The notes beneath the pieces are model-generated. The model searched no databases and was not told where the DNA came from. It saw nothing but the letters and a program-made list of their open reading frames with translations. A DNA stretch of 6,811 nt from Bacillota bacterium (GTDB taxonomy: Bacteria > Bacillota_E > Sulfobacillia > Sulfobacillales > Sulfobacillaceae): positions 1 to 6,811 of the forward strand of contig JAKAAS010000096.1 of NCBI GenBank assembly GCA_021802225.1, in the 5' to 3' direction. Positions 1-5,985 of this stretch are shown in pieces (positions within the stretch are counted from its first letter, which is position 1; each line of letters begins with the position of its first letter). A program made the position numbers and the translations under genes.

Positions 1-419
1 CCGCTTTGATATTTGGGGAGCCTTCCCTTTTGAGCCACGCACCCAAGCCGGTTGTGGAAGCTTTGCCCTATAATCCGCTGACGGCCATTCCCGTCACAGA
101 ATCGGGAATCCAGAGCAATCTGGGCAGCTCGGGCCACTATGTGAGCTTTAATCTGGAATTTGATGTGGCCCTGCCTGCTTTAACGGCCCAGGGCGGTACG
201 AAGGCGGGCGCGGCCGGGGGCACTGGGACGGGATCGACCGTGCTGGATGCCAAAATCCGCAATGACTTGATCAATTTGGCGCGCAGCACGCCGTACCATG
301 AGTTCACCACCTCCGGTGGACTGTCCACATTCAAGGTGCAGGTCAAGACCGTGCTCGAGTCTGTTTTTGGCCCAGACACGGTAGGTCCTGTATATTTTTC
401 GTCGCTGATGACGCAATAG
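1..419 (+). CDS. fliL: FliL-like flagellar basal-body-associated protein, 5' end outside window
   Basis: FliL is a single-pass membrane protein around the stator units of the flagellar motor, and its periplasmic/extracellular domain supports torque generation. The reading frame is open from the window edge (first full codon at position 3), so the cytoplasmic tail and membrane helix are missing. What remains is the C-terminal FliL domain: a strand with YVSFNLEFDVAL, a helix LDAKIRNDLINLARSTPYHEF, and the family-typical ending VKTVLESVFGPDTVGPVYFSSLMTQ, equivalent to the usual V..VyFt.f..Q terminus. An insert of about 19 residues rich in Gly, Ala and Thr (about positions 180-238) sits between the strand and the helix, where the family is variable. 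It lies 36 nt upstream of fliM, the usual Bacillota order. An internal TTG at 6 could be read as a start, but that would lack the membrane anchor, so a 5'-truncated gene is preferred. FliL identity rests on the C-terminal pattern. Confidence 0.85.
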   Translation, partial: ALIFGEPSLLSHAPKPVVEALPYNPLTAIPVTESGIQSNLGSSGHYVSFNLEFDVALPALTAQGGTKAGAAGGTGTGSTVLDAKIRNDLINLARSTPYHEFTTSGGLSTFKVQVKTVLESVFGPDTVGPVYFSSLMTQ

Positions 420-448
420 TTCTGGCCAAAAGGCAAGCGCCTGATCTC

Positions 449-455
449 GGAGAGG
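449..455 (+). promoter_or_regulatory. fliM ribosome binding site, start-deciding
   Basis: GGAGAGG ends directly at the ATG at 456, so GGAG is only 3 nt from that start. It is 9 nt from the in-frame GTG at 465, which is better spacing. The fliM start could therefore be ATG 456 or GTG 465; the proteins differ by three residues and neither adds a CheY-binding motif. Confidence 0.5.
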
Positions 456-1385
456 ATGGGCAACGTGGGACTAGTGAAAGACCTTAAGGAAGTGCGGCCC
501 TATGATTTCCAGCGCCCGCACCAGCTTAGCCGGCTGCAGCTTGATGCCATTACCCTGATGATGGAGTCTTACTTGCGCATGGCCTCCAACTTTCTGTCGA
601 CGTACCTGCGCACTCCCGTGCAAGTGCAGCACATCAGCACCGAACAGATGCCCTACGAACAGTATGTGGAGACCGTGGCCATCCCCAGCGTGCTGGCTCT
701 GTTTACCATCAATCAGGCGGGGTCCGGCCTCTTTGAAAGTTCTCCGGAGGTCACGCTGGCGATGATTGACCGGGCCCTTGGGGGACCGGGCTCCGCGCAT
801 TTTCCAAACCGTGAGCTGACGGAAATTGAGCAGACGATCTACCGCCGGATTATGGAGCGGCTATTAAGCCTGCTGAGCCAGAATTGGTCCTCTCTCATGC
901 CCTTTGAGGCGCTGGTGGATGCCATCGAATACAACCCAGCATTCACCCAGGTGGCTTCGGAAGGAGATCTGGTGGTGGTGCAGCAGCAGCAGATCACCAT
1001 TGACAGCCACAAGGGGAAATTGTCTTGGGTGTGGCCCTACCCCGCTATCCAGCCGTTTGCGATGCTGTTGGGCCGCCACGCTCTGGGCCGCGAAGATGAC
1101 CAGGAGATTTTGCCCCGGCCGCAGGAGATGCTGCGGCATGTCAGCCACGTGAAAATTGCAGCGGACGTGGTGCTGGGGCGCACCGCCCTTACTTTAGGGG
1201 AATTCCACCAGCTGAAAACCGGTGACGTCGTGGTGCTCAAAAACCGCTACGACCAGCCCCTGGTCATGACGTTGGCCACGCAGGAAAAATTTCAGGTGCT
1301 GGCGGGGAGAATGGGCGGCCATTTGGCGGCGCGCATCACCGCCCGCATTGAAGACAAGGAGGGCAGTGATGGCAAAGAGCAATAG
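456..1385 (+). CDS. fliM: Flagellar motor switch protein FliM, lacking the N-terminal CheY-binding motif
   Basis: FliM forms the upper part of the cytoplasmic C-ring, contacts FliG, and normally receives CheY~P. The 309-residue protein begins close to the middle domain: YDF at 16-18 corresponds to the family YDFkR motif, followed by helices with SYLRMASNFLSTYLRTPVQV. MPYEQYV at 65-71, the LGGPG loop at 108-112 (the GGxG motif that contacts FliG), and LTEIEQTI at 121-128 are all family hallmarks. A C-terminal SpoA domain occupies about 228-298 (AADVVLGRTALTLGEFHQLKTGD, then an LAGRMG turn). Typical FliM proteins carry about 30-40 extra N-terminal residues with an LSQxEIDALL motif. Here it is absent, and only 36 nt separate this gene from the fliL stop, so no hidden upstream exon-like start exists. 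The start is ATG 456, or possibly GTG 465. The 3' end overlaps fliN by 17 nt, suggesting translational coupling. Confidence 0.93.
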   Translation: MGNVGLVKDLKEVRPYDFQRPHQLSRLQLDAITLMMESYLRMASNFLSTYLRTPVQVQHISTEQMPYEQYVETVAIPSVLALFTINQAGSGLFESSPEVTLAMIDRALGGPGSAHFPNRELTEIEQTIYRRIMERLLSLLSQNWSSLMPFEALVDAIEYNPAFTQVASEGDLVVVQQQQITIDSHKGKLSWVWPYPAIQPFAMLLGRHALGREDDQEILPRPQEMLRHVSHVKIAADVVLGRTALTLGEFHQLKTGDVVVLKNRYDQPLVMTLATQEKFQVLAGRMGGHLAARITARIEDKEGSDGKEQ

Positions 1386-1782
1386 CCGGCTGACGGCGGA
1401 GGAACTGGAAGCACTGACTCACGGCTTGGGGGACCATGCCGATGTGGAGGCCAGACCAGTCGAGTTTGCAGAGCTGCAGGGGTCTGTGGTCCCCAAACCG
1501 GCCTCGGGCAGCATGGATTTCTTGTGGGATGTGCCCATGGAGGTCGAAGTGGTGCTGGGTTCCAGCTCCCTCTCGGTGCAGGATGTGCTGGAGATGGGGC
1601 CGGGATCTGTAGTGGAACTGGACCGGGCATATGGGGAACCCGTCGACGTCTACCTCAACGGGCGTGTGGTGGCGCGGGGGGAAGTGGTCATTGTGGGCGA
1701 GCAGTTTGGGGTGAAAATCACCGAAATACTCGCTTCAGTCAAGGAGTTGGCTTTGCGGGAGGCTCAGCCTCCAGAGCATTAA
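1369..1782 (+). CDS. fliN: Flagellar motor switch protein FliN with a degenerate EIDALL-like N-terminus
   Basis: FliN builds the lower part of the C-ring and docks the FliH-FliI export complex. The 137-residue protein has a SpoA domain at about 52-121: WDVPMEVEVVLG, SVQDVLEMGPGSVVELD, then EPVDVYLNGRVVARGEVVIV and FGVKITEIL, an almost textbook FliN core. Residues 8-17 (LTAEELEALT) resemble the CheY-binding LSQEEIDALL found at the start of FliM and of Bacillus FliY. No CheC-like phosphatase domain is present, so this is FliN rather than FliY. The start at 1369 is chosen because AAGGAGGG at 1356-1363 lies 5 nt upstream; GTG at 1366 is a possible alternative, and the ATG at 1348 would lie before the ribosome site. 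The last 44 bp overlap the 3' end of csrA on the opposite strand. No further flagellar gene follows on this strand. Confidence 0.93.
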   Translation: MAKSNSRLTAEELEALTHGLGDHADVEARPVEFAELQGSVVPKPASGSMDFLWDVPMEVEVVLGSSSLSVQDVLEMGPGSVVELDRAYGEPVDVYLNGRVVARGEVVIVGEQFGVKITEILASVKELALREAQPPEH

Positions 1783-1981
1783 GGTCCTCGGGTGATACCG
1801 ACTGGGCAGCCATGGCATTTTCCCTCTGAGCGCGGAAGAGCTCTTCGCGCATGACACTGACTGCGCGGGGAGCTTCAATCCCCAGCTTCACCTGATCGCC
1901 TTGCACAGACAATACGACGATGCGGATCTCGCCGGATCCTATAATGAGCGCTTCATCGGTTTTGCGGCTGAGCACCAGCAT
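1739..1981 (-). CDS. csrA: Carbon storage regulator / translational regulator CsrA
   Basis: CsrA is a small dimeric RNA-binding protein that blocks ribosome access at GGA-containing hairpins; in Bacillus its main target is the flagellin mRNA, and FliW sequesters it. The 80-residue protein begins with the canonical MLVLSRKTDE and keeps GDQVKLGIEAPRAVSVMREEL at 28-48. The two RNA-contact regions are therefore present, with Arg6 and Arg45, the latter equivalent to Arg44 of the E. coli protein. After the core comes Q52-x-E-N55, the segment resembling the part of Bacillus CsrA involved in FliW binding, and a Pro/Glu/Ala-rich tail. GGGGAGG lies 9 nt upstream of the ATG. The start lies 29 bp inside fliW, so the two genes are probably translated in coupled fashion. 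Its stop lies 44 bp inside fliN on the other strand. Confidence 0.95.
   Translation of the reverse strand: MLVLSRKTDEALIIGSGEIRIVVLSVQGDQVKLGIEAPRAVSVMREELFRAQRENAMAAQSVSPEDLNALEAEPPAKPTP
1758..1772. repeat. Short inverted repeat inside the fliN/csrA tail-to-tail overlap
   Basis: GGAGGC-TCA-GCCTCC forms a perfect 6-bp GC stem with a 3-nt loop. It lies within the coding ends of both fliN and csrA. No T-run follows on either strand, so it is not a standard intrinsic terminator. It might slow polymerase or mark transcript ends for both convergent operons, but chance is possible at this length. Confidence 0.35.
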
Positions 1982-2420
1982 CTGACTTGTCCTCCCCTGT
2001 CAAGGGATATCGATATGAATAGGGTAAGGATAACACAAATTGGCCGCCATGCCGCGTCTGGCGGTTGATGATGAGGGGACTTTTCAGGTTGGCCGTGGCT
2101 TCCAGCGCGCCTTGAGATGACCGGGTCACCGTGCAGATGCACAGGACGGCCCAGGACTGGGGGTCCCCCAGATCCGGCAGCTCTTCGAGAGGGAGGGTAT
2201 AGTCCGGGTCGAAGGTCAGGGGGTCGATGACAATAAATGCCAGCGCCGGGTCTGTGACCGACTGCAGGTACAGGAACGGGCTGTCCGCCCGGTGCGGCAG
2301 CAGGACGTACTCCTTGGCTTGGGAAAATCCGAGAATATCATAGTCCATGACCAGGATGTCCTTTTCGGAGATGGTGATCTCTCCGTGAAAGCGGGTGCGG
2401 ATGGTATTTTCAGTAATCAT
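1953..2420 (-). CDS. fliW: Flagellar assembly factor FliW
   Basis: FliW binds flagellin and, when flagellin has been exported, binds CsrA instead and relieves its repression of flagellin translation. The 155-residue protein shows the family pattern: DILGF at 28-32, PFLYLQSVTDPALAFIVIDP at 48-67, DPDYTLPL at 71-78, and the signature ATANLKSPLIINRQTRHGGQFVL at 108-130. A polar tail of about 18 residues follows and is encoded by the segment overlapping csrA. The ATG at 2420 is chosen because AAGGGAG at 2429-2435 sits 8 nt upstream; the GTG three codons earlier overlaps that ribosome site and is unlikely. The gene follows flgL after 40 nt and precedes csrA, matching the conserved Bacillota order except that no yviE-like gene lies between. 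Confidence 0.93.
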   Translation of the reverse strand: MITENTIRTRFHGEITISEKDILVMDYDILGFSQAKEYVLLPHRADSPFLYLQSVTDPALAFIVIDPLTFDPDYTLPLEELPDLGDPQSWAVLCICTVTRSSQGALEATANLKSPLIINRQTRHGGQFVLSLPYSYRYPLTGEDKSDAGAQPQNR

Positions 2421-2428
2421 CAAAGCCA

Positions 2429-2435
2429 CTCCCTT
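2429..2435 (-). promoter_or_regulatory. fliW ribosome binding site, decides the start
   Basis: AAGGGAG on the - strand, 8 nt before ATG 2420. It shares its last base with the upstream in-frame GTG (2427-2429), which therefore cannot be served by it. Confidence 0.6.
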
Positions 2436-2460
2436 GCGTCTGGGTGTTGTGTGGATTCCC

Positions 2461-3678
2461 TTATGGGTGAATATAGTTGAGCAGCGAGACGGACAGAATT
2501 TGGGCGCCGCTCTGCAAGGCCGCCTGATAAGCTTGTTCCTCCTGCGTCAGCTGGACCGTCACGGCCGTCATATTGGCCCCCGAGACCTGGGCGATGGTCT
2601 GGTTGAGGTTTTGCGCCAGAGTCGTCAGCTGGCCCTGAGCCTGAGTGACGCGCTGCATGCGCCCACCCACGATGCTCTGGGCGGTGGAGAGGTAGCCTTC
2701 ATCAGCCTGCAGCGCGGGCAGCATGGCCTGGCTGGCGGATGCCCCTCCTGTTATGGCCTGGGCCAGCTGGCCGAGGGCGCTGTAGGCGGTTTGCAGATAA
2801 TTGGAGCCAGTGGGCTGTCCGGCGTTTTCGTTGCCAGTCAGGTTGATGGTGACCTGGGCATTTTGCCCGATTTGAAATACGGTAGGCTGGCCGCCAGAAG
2901 GCAAAACCGTTTCGCTCAGAGGGGTGAGGCCGCTGGAATTTATGGTGGAAATCGTCGTCCCGGCGGCGTTGCTCATGGCGGATGTGACAGAGGACCCCGC
3001 AAGCGGCATGGTGGCGCTTGAAGAAAGGGTGGTAGTGCTTCCCGATGGGAGCGTGATGGTGGTACCAGGCGGCAGGGTGAGGGAGGTGCCCGATGTCGGC
3101 ATCGCGGTGGAAGATGGCGGGGGCGTAATGATCGCTCCCGGAACCAGAGTGATGGCCGCTCCCGCAGAGGTTAGGGTAGTGCCCGACGGCAGCATGATGG
3201 AGGAGACGGTATAGCCGGCAGGCATGCTGCCGGGCGCAGGTGGCACGGGTGCCGTCTGGCTGCTGTATCCCCCGAAGATGTAGGTGCCTTCATATTGGGT
3301 GTTGAGCAGCTGCCCAAAGGATGTCTGCGCCTGCTGGACTTCCTGGGCCAAGGCATCACGGTCGGTGGAGGTCAGGCTGTTGCTGGAGGCCTGCACGGTG
3401 ACGGACAGCATCGTCTGCCACAACTGCTGCATGTTTTGCAAAGCGCCGCCGGTCACGTCCAGCCAGTTTTGGGCAGAAGTGGCCGCTGTGCTGTAGGCGG
3501 TGGTCTCGGTGAGAGCCGCGTTGAGACTCATGGTGCTGGTGGTCGCCTGGGGATTGTCCGAAGGCACCTGAAAGCTCTGGCCCGTCGATTCTTCCTCCTG
3601 CAGCTGGTTGATGGTCTGATACTGGGTCTGCATGTTTTGCAGCAAACTGTTCCGGATGGTGATGGGTGTGACCTGCAT
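2461..3678 (-). CDS. flgL: Flagellar hook-associated protein 3 (FlgL) with an octapeptide-repeat central domain
   Basis: FlgL is the second hook-filament junction protein, exported through the flagellar type III apparatus and placed between FlgK and flagellin. The 405-residue protein has the flagellin-like N-terminal helices: residues 1-45 with VTPITIRNSLLQNMQ and ESTGQSFQVPSDNP, then NWLDVTGGALQNMQQL and the family-typical TQYEGTYIFGGY at 127-138. The C-terminal helical part (about 292-405) contains GGRMQRVTQAQ and LTQEEQAYQAALQSGAQIL, as in other FlgL proteins. Between them, residues 163-233 consist of degenerate 8-residue repeats of the type LPxGTTIT, replacing or extending the usual surface domain. 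The start is supported by GAGGAGGG in the 19-nt gap after flgK. The gene is in the same operon as flgK and upstream of fliW. Identification as FlgL rather than flagellin rests on IFGG and on its place after flgK. Confidence 0.92.
   Translation of the reverse strand: MQVTPITIRNSLLQNMQTQYQTINQLQEEESTGQSFQVPSDNPQATTSTMSLNAALTETTAYSTAATSAQNWLDVTGGALQNMQQLWQTMLSVTVQASSNSLTSTDRDALAQEVQQAQTSFGQLLNTQYEGTYIFGGYSSQTAPVPPAPGSMPAGYTVSSIMLPSGTTLTSAGAAITLVPGAIITPPPSSTAMPTSGTSLTLPPGTTITLPSGSTTTLSSSATMPLAGSSVTSAMSNAAGTTISTINSSGLTPLSETVLPSGGQPTVFQIGQNAQVTINLTGNENAGQPTGSNYLQTAYSALGQLAQAITGGASASQAMLPALQADEGYLSTAQSIVGGRMQRVTQAQGQLTTLAQNLNQTIAQVSGANMTAVTVQLTQEEQAYQAALQSGAQILSVSLLNYIHP
2980..3192 (-). repeat. Degenerate 24-bp coding repeats in flgL (LPxGTTIT octapeptides)
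   Basis: Residues 163-233 of FlgL can be read as about nine consecutive units of seven or eight residues: LPSGTTLT, SAGAAIT, LVPGAIIT, PPPSSTAM, PTSGTSLT, LPPGTTIT, LPSGSTTT, LSSSATMP, LAGSSVTS. The phase is kept over most of the array with one 7-residue unit. The encoding DNA of adjacent units has diverged at synonymous sites, so this is an old protein-level repeat rather than a recent tandem duplication. The alternating hydrophobic and Thr/Ser pattern with Pro-x-Gly turns would suit short stacked strands. Confidence 0.65.
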
Positions 3679-3697
3679 GATGTGCCCTCCTCAAAAA

Positions 3698-5137
3698 TTA
3701 GCTGACGGCAGCCAGCAAGCTGGCCATTGTCGACTGTTCCACACTGACAAGCTGAGCGGCGGCCTGGTAGCTCTGCTGTTCCTGAATCAGATTGGCGGAC
3801 TGCTCATTCACATCCACGCCGGTCGCCGATTCCTGGGCATTTTGCAGGGAGCTCAGAGTGGCCTGGGCGCTGGTGTACTGATTGCTGGCCTGCTGGCCGT
3901 CGTTTCCGACTTGGCCGACCAGGTTGGTGAAGTACTGGCTGAAAGTCACACCGGTTGTTGTGGTGTCAAGGCTGCCAGTGGTGGGCGACATCTCCGGGCT
4001 GCCGATCTGGTTGGCAATTGCCAGCGCGTTGCTGCCGTCTCCCGGCGCGTTAGGACTGGATGCGGCCGCCACGTTTTGCGAAGTCATCAAGGGAGAGACC
4101 TCTATGGTGGACGCTGTGACAGGAGCCGTTGTCGACGACGAGGACGTAAAGAAGGCAGCGCCCTTCGTGGCGCTGTTCAAGGTGTATCCCGACTCCTGCT
4201 GGGTATTGACCGCCTGAGCCAGGGAACTGGCGAGGTCATTGAGGGAGCCGAGATATCCCGGCAGGGTCTGGTTGCCGGCCGTCAGAAGTCCGGCCAACTC
4301 ACCATTTTGCAGTCCTGTAGAAGAGGTGAGCACCTGCCCCGGATTATCATGGAAGGCTACTGCGTCCACACCGTAGGCTGTGGTGGGGGCGCTGGTCACC
4401 AGGCTGTGCGCTGTCTGGTTGACCACTAGGGCATTGCTGCCCAGATAGATGTTGACGCTCTGGTCAGGGCTCACGGTGTAGGAGATATTGACCAGTTTGC
4501 TTAGCTGGTTCATCAGCGTTCCCCGCTGGTCGAGCAGCGTGTCTGCGGAACCGCCGGAGCCGGTGACGGTGGTGATCTGGCTGTTGAGCTTCGCAATCTG
4601 GGTGGTCAGGGTGTTCACTTTCTGCACGGTATTGACCACCGATTGGTTGATATTTTGAATTTCGCCTGTGATCTGGCTGGACATGCTGTTGAACGTACTG
4701 GCGAGAGACTGGCCCTGGTCGACCACGGCCTGGCGTGCGGACAGGCTTGACGGTGTCTGGGACAAGGTCAGCCAGGAATTGAAGAAGGCGCTCATAGCCT
4801 CGGACAGACCGCTGGAGGACGGCTCCTGGAACACGTTTTGGATCTGTGACAAACTGGTGTTGAGGCTGTCCCAGTAACCGGTGGACCCTTGCTGGGTGCG
4901 GACGCTGCGTGAGAGAAACGCATTGGAGGCCCGGGTGATGGCGTCGACGCTGACTCCTTGGCCCTGCAGAGAGCCGTCAAGCTGCGACGAAGGGATAGGC
5001 GGCGTCTCCACGAGATTGGCCGTTTCATTTTGGTAGCCGGTGGTGGTCGAGTTGGCGAGATTGTTCCCGGTCACTTCCATCGCCAGCTGCTGTGCGGACA
5101 GGCTGCGGCCGGCGATATTCAGAATCATAAACGACAC
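3698..5137 (-). CDS. flgK: Flagellar hook-associated protein 1 (FlgK)
   Basis: FlgK caps the hook and forms the first junction zone with the filament; it is exported with help from FlgN. The 479-residue protein starts with ILNIAGRSLSAQQLAMEVTG and the rod/hook signature GNNLANSTTTGYQNE (24-38). It continues with VDAITRASNAFLSRSVRTQQ, a long coiled helical section with SQITGEIQNINQSVVNTVQK, and LLDQRGTLMNQLSKLVNI. The distal part has NGELAGLLTAGNQTLPGYLGSL and NTQQESGYTLN. The C-terminus GVDVNEQSANLIQEQQSYQAAAQLVSVEQSTMASLL is the conserved terminal helix of the family. Length is within the usual range. The start is GTG at 5137, with a GGGGG-rich ribosome site 8 nt upstream that overlaps the end of flgN; an ATG three codons later is an alternative. 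The gene lies 15 nt after flgN and 19 nt before flgL. Confidence 0.95.
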   Translation of the reverse strand: MSFMILNIAGRSLSAQQLAMEVTGNNLANSTTTGYQNETANLVETPPIPSSQLDGSLQGQGVSVDAITRASNAFLSRSVRTQQGSTGYWDSLNTSLSQIQNVFQEPSSSGLSEAMSAFFNSWLTLSQTPSSLSARQAVVDQGQSLASTFNSMSSQITGEIQNINQSVVNTVQKVNTLTTQIAKLNSQITTVTGSGGSADTLLDQRGTLMNQLSKLVNISYTVSPDQSVNIYLGSNALVVNQTAHSLVTSAPTTAYGVDAVAFHDNPGQVLTSSTGLQNGELAGLLTAGNQTLPGYLGSLNDLASSLAQAVNTQQESGYTLNSATKGAAFFTSSSSTTAPVTASTIEVSPLMTSQNVAAASSPNAPGDGSNALAIANQIGSPEMSPTTGSLDTTTTGVTFSQYFTNLVGQVGNDGQQASNQYTSAQATLSSLQNAQESATGVDVNEQSANLIQEQQSYQAAAQLVSVEQSTMASLLAAVS

Positions 5138-5152
5138 GCGTGCGTCCCCCTT

Positions 5153-5482
5153 CTACAAGTCGATATTGACAGATGACTGCTGGGACTGGCCCAGCAGGGT
5201 GAGGACAAAATCACAGTAGCCCAACTGGCTTTGCAAAATGGTGCTGAGAAGCTGGGCCCTGGCCTGCCAGTGCTCGGCGTGGCGCCGGATAAGGGCGCGC
5301 TCGTCCGCGCTGAGCGCAGCGATTTCGAGCAGGTGGCGGTTGACGTGAGTCAAGGGGTCGAGCTCATCTTGCAGCAGCTGCAGCAGCTCTGCGGAGTTTC
5401 GGCGGGTGGCCGCTTGAATTTTCTGCTCGGTCAGATCTTCCAACTCCGTCAAATAATTCATGATCGTATCAAAAACAGCCAT
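5153..5482 (-). CDS. flgN: FlgN-like export chaperone for FlgK and FlgL
   Basis: FlgN proteins are small helical cytoplasmic chaperones that keep FlgK and FlgL export-competent. The 109-residue protein is almost entirely predicted helix: an N-terminal helix with MNYLTELEDLTEQKIQAATRRNSAELLQLLQDE (8-40), a middle helix after LTHVNRHLLEIAAL, and a C-terminal helix ending FVLTLLGQS. This matches the weakly conserved FlgN pattern (L..L..l....i.aa...n...L..Ll..E). AAAGGAG lies 5 nt before the ATG. The call leans strongly on its place directly upstream of flgK and flgL, as sequence conservation in this family is low. Confidence 0.82.
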   Translation of the reverse strand: MAVFDTIMNYLTELEDLTEQKIQAATRRNSAELLQLLQDELDPLTHVNRHLLEIAALSADERALIRRHAEHWQARAQLLSTILQSQLGYCDFVLTLLGQSQQSSVNIDL

Positions 5483-5506
5483 AAGTTCTCCTTTGGTATC
5501 GTCCGC

Positions 5507-5902
5507 TCATAGCAAAATGTCACACAGCAACCCCCGGATCAGGTCCATGCGCTGCATAACCATGTTGGCCGGAGAGCGCCGGATCAGGGCCTGACGGAGA
5601 TTCTCCAGTTCGGTCGTGACAGATTTTATCCGGACCATATAGCGAAACCCGCCGGAAGGGGAAAAGTACCCGCCAATCTCTGTCTGCTGTTCCCCCAGCG
5701 CCGCTGTCAGAATGTCTTTGACCGTCCGGGCGTAAGCATCAACGGCATCCAGGCTCATCCGGGCCAGCAGCAACTGCTCCTGCCTGTCCAGCCGTGCCCA
5801 CTGCTGTGCCATATCCCTAGGCGCAGCAGTGCGTGCGGGTAACGAAGGTGGTCTGGCTGGCCCCGTGTTTATGGAACGTTGAGACAATTTTTGTGCCTGC
5901 AT
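5507..5902 (-). CDS. YaaR-like (DUF327) protein heading the flgN-flgK-flgL operon
   Basis: The conserved part of this 131-residue protein is about 50-131: SLDAVDAYARTVKDIL, then GGYFSPSGGFRYMVRIKSVTTELENLRQALI, ending MDLIRGLLCDILL. This matches the YaaR/DUF327 family pattern in which Y...vk.fl, a Y.iV..Id..l segment and a final iRGLLlDlyl are kept. The molecular function of the family is not known to me. The first 30 residues are rich in Pro, Arg and Ala, look disordered, and may not all be translated. The ATG at 5902 has no clear ribosome site; the ATG at 5812 is the next candidate but has only a weak AGGG close by. The gene ends 24 nt before flgN and is probably cotranscribed with the hook-associated genes, which suggests a role in flagellar assembly. 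In many Bacillota flgM occupies the position before flgN; this protein is not FlgM-like. Confidence 0.72.
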   Translation of the reverse strand: MQAQKLSQRSINTGPARPPSLPARTAAPRDMAQQWARLDRQEQLLLARMSLDAVDAYARTVKDILTAALGEQQTEIGGYFSPSGGFRYMVRIKSVTTELENLRQALIRRSPANMVMQRMDLIRGLLCDILL

Positions 5903-5908
5903 GCTTTT

Positions 5909-5914
5909 ATTGTA
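5909..5914 (-). promoter_or_regulatory. Possible -10 element for the yaaR-flgN-flgK-flgL-fliW-csrA operon
   Basis: TACAAT on the - strand differs from TATAAT at one position. Transcription would then begin at or beside the ATG at 5902, giving a leaderless mRNA, which would fit the lack of a ribosome site there. The -35 region at 17 bp spacing (TCGTCC) is poor. No sigma-D-type TAAA/GCCGATAT pair was found upstream. Weak call. Confidence 0.25.
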
Positions 5915-5936
5915 CGGGACCCGTCCTAAAAGGACG
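5914..5936. repeat. Two overlapping inverted repeats upstream of yaaR-like gene
   Basis: ACGGG-A-CCCGT (5914-5924) overlaps CGTCCT-AAA-AGGACG (5922-5936). The two stems share three bases (CGT, 5922-5924), so in RNA they could not both form fully. On the - strand a TACAAT hexamer (5914 down to 5909) follows directly and shares its first base with the repeat. No T-run follows either stem in a direction that would make a terminator. A repressor site or a leader RNA switch for the flagellar operon are both possible; only the repeats themselves are seen. Confidence 0.45.
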
Positions 5937-5985
5937 AAAAATAGCGAAGGTTTACCAAAAAAAGTTTGATCTTTTGGCGGTGCGT

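Noticed and set aside
471..800. - strand open frame of 109 codons inside fliM
   Set aside because: It is a shadow of the conserved FliM middle domain.
981..992. Four CAG codons in a row in fliM (QQQQ), considered as a microsatellite
   Set aside because: It is too short to be notable and lies in a plausible surface loop between strands.
1348..1368. Earlier fliN start at ATG 1348
   Set aside because: The strong AAGGAGGG lies downstream of it and is placed correctly for ATG 1369.
2395..3021. + strand open frame of 208 codons opposite flgL and fliW
   Set aside because: It is antisense to well-supported genes and shows no recognisable domain.
3632..4429. Long + strand open frame of 265 codons opposite flgK and the start of flgL
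   Set aside because: Both flagellar genes on the other strand have complete family signatures here; the frame shows Gly/Arg/Val-rich composition typical of a GC-rich shadow and no ribosome site.
5955..5977. CCAAAA...TTTTGG hairpin with a T-rich tract, considered as a terminator
   Set aside because: The stem is short, AT-rich and out of register, and it points into the yaaR-like operon where no upstream leftward gene needs ending.
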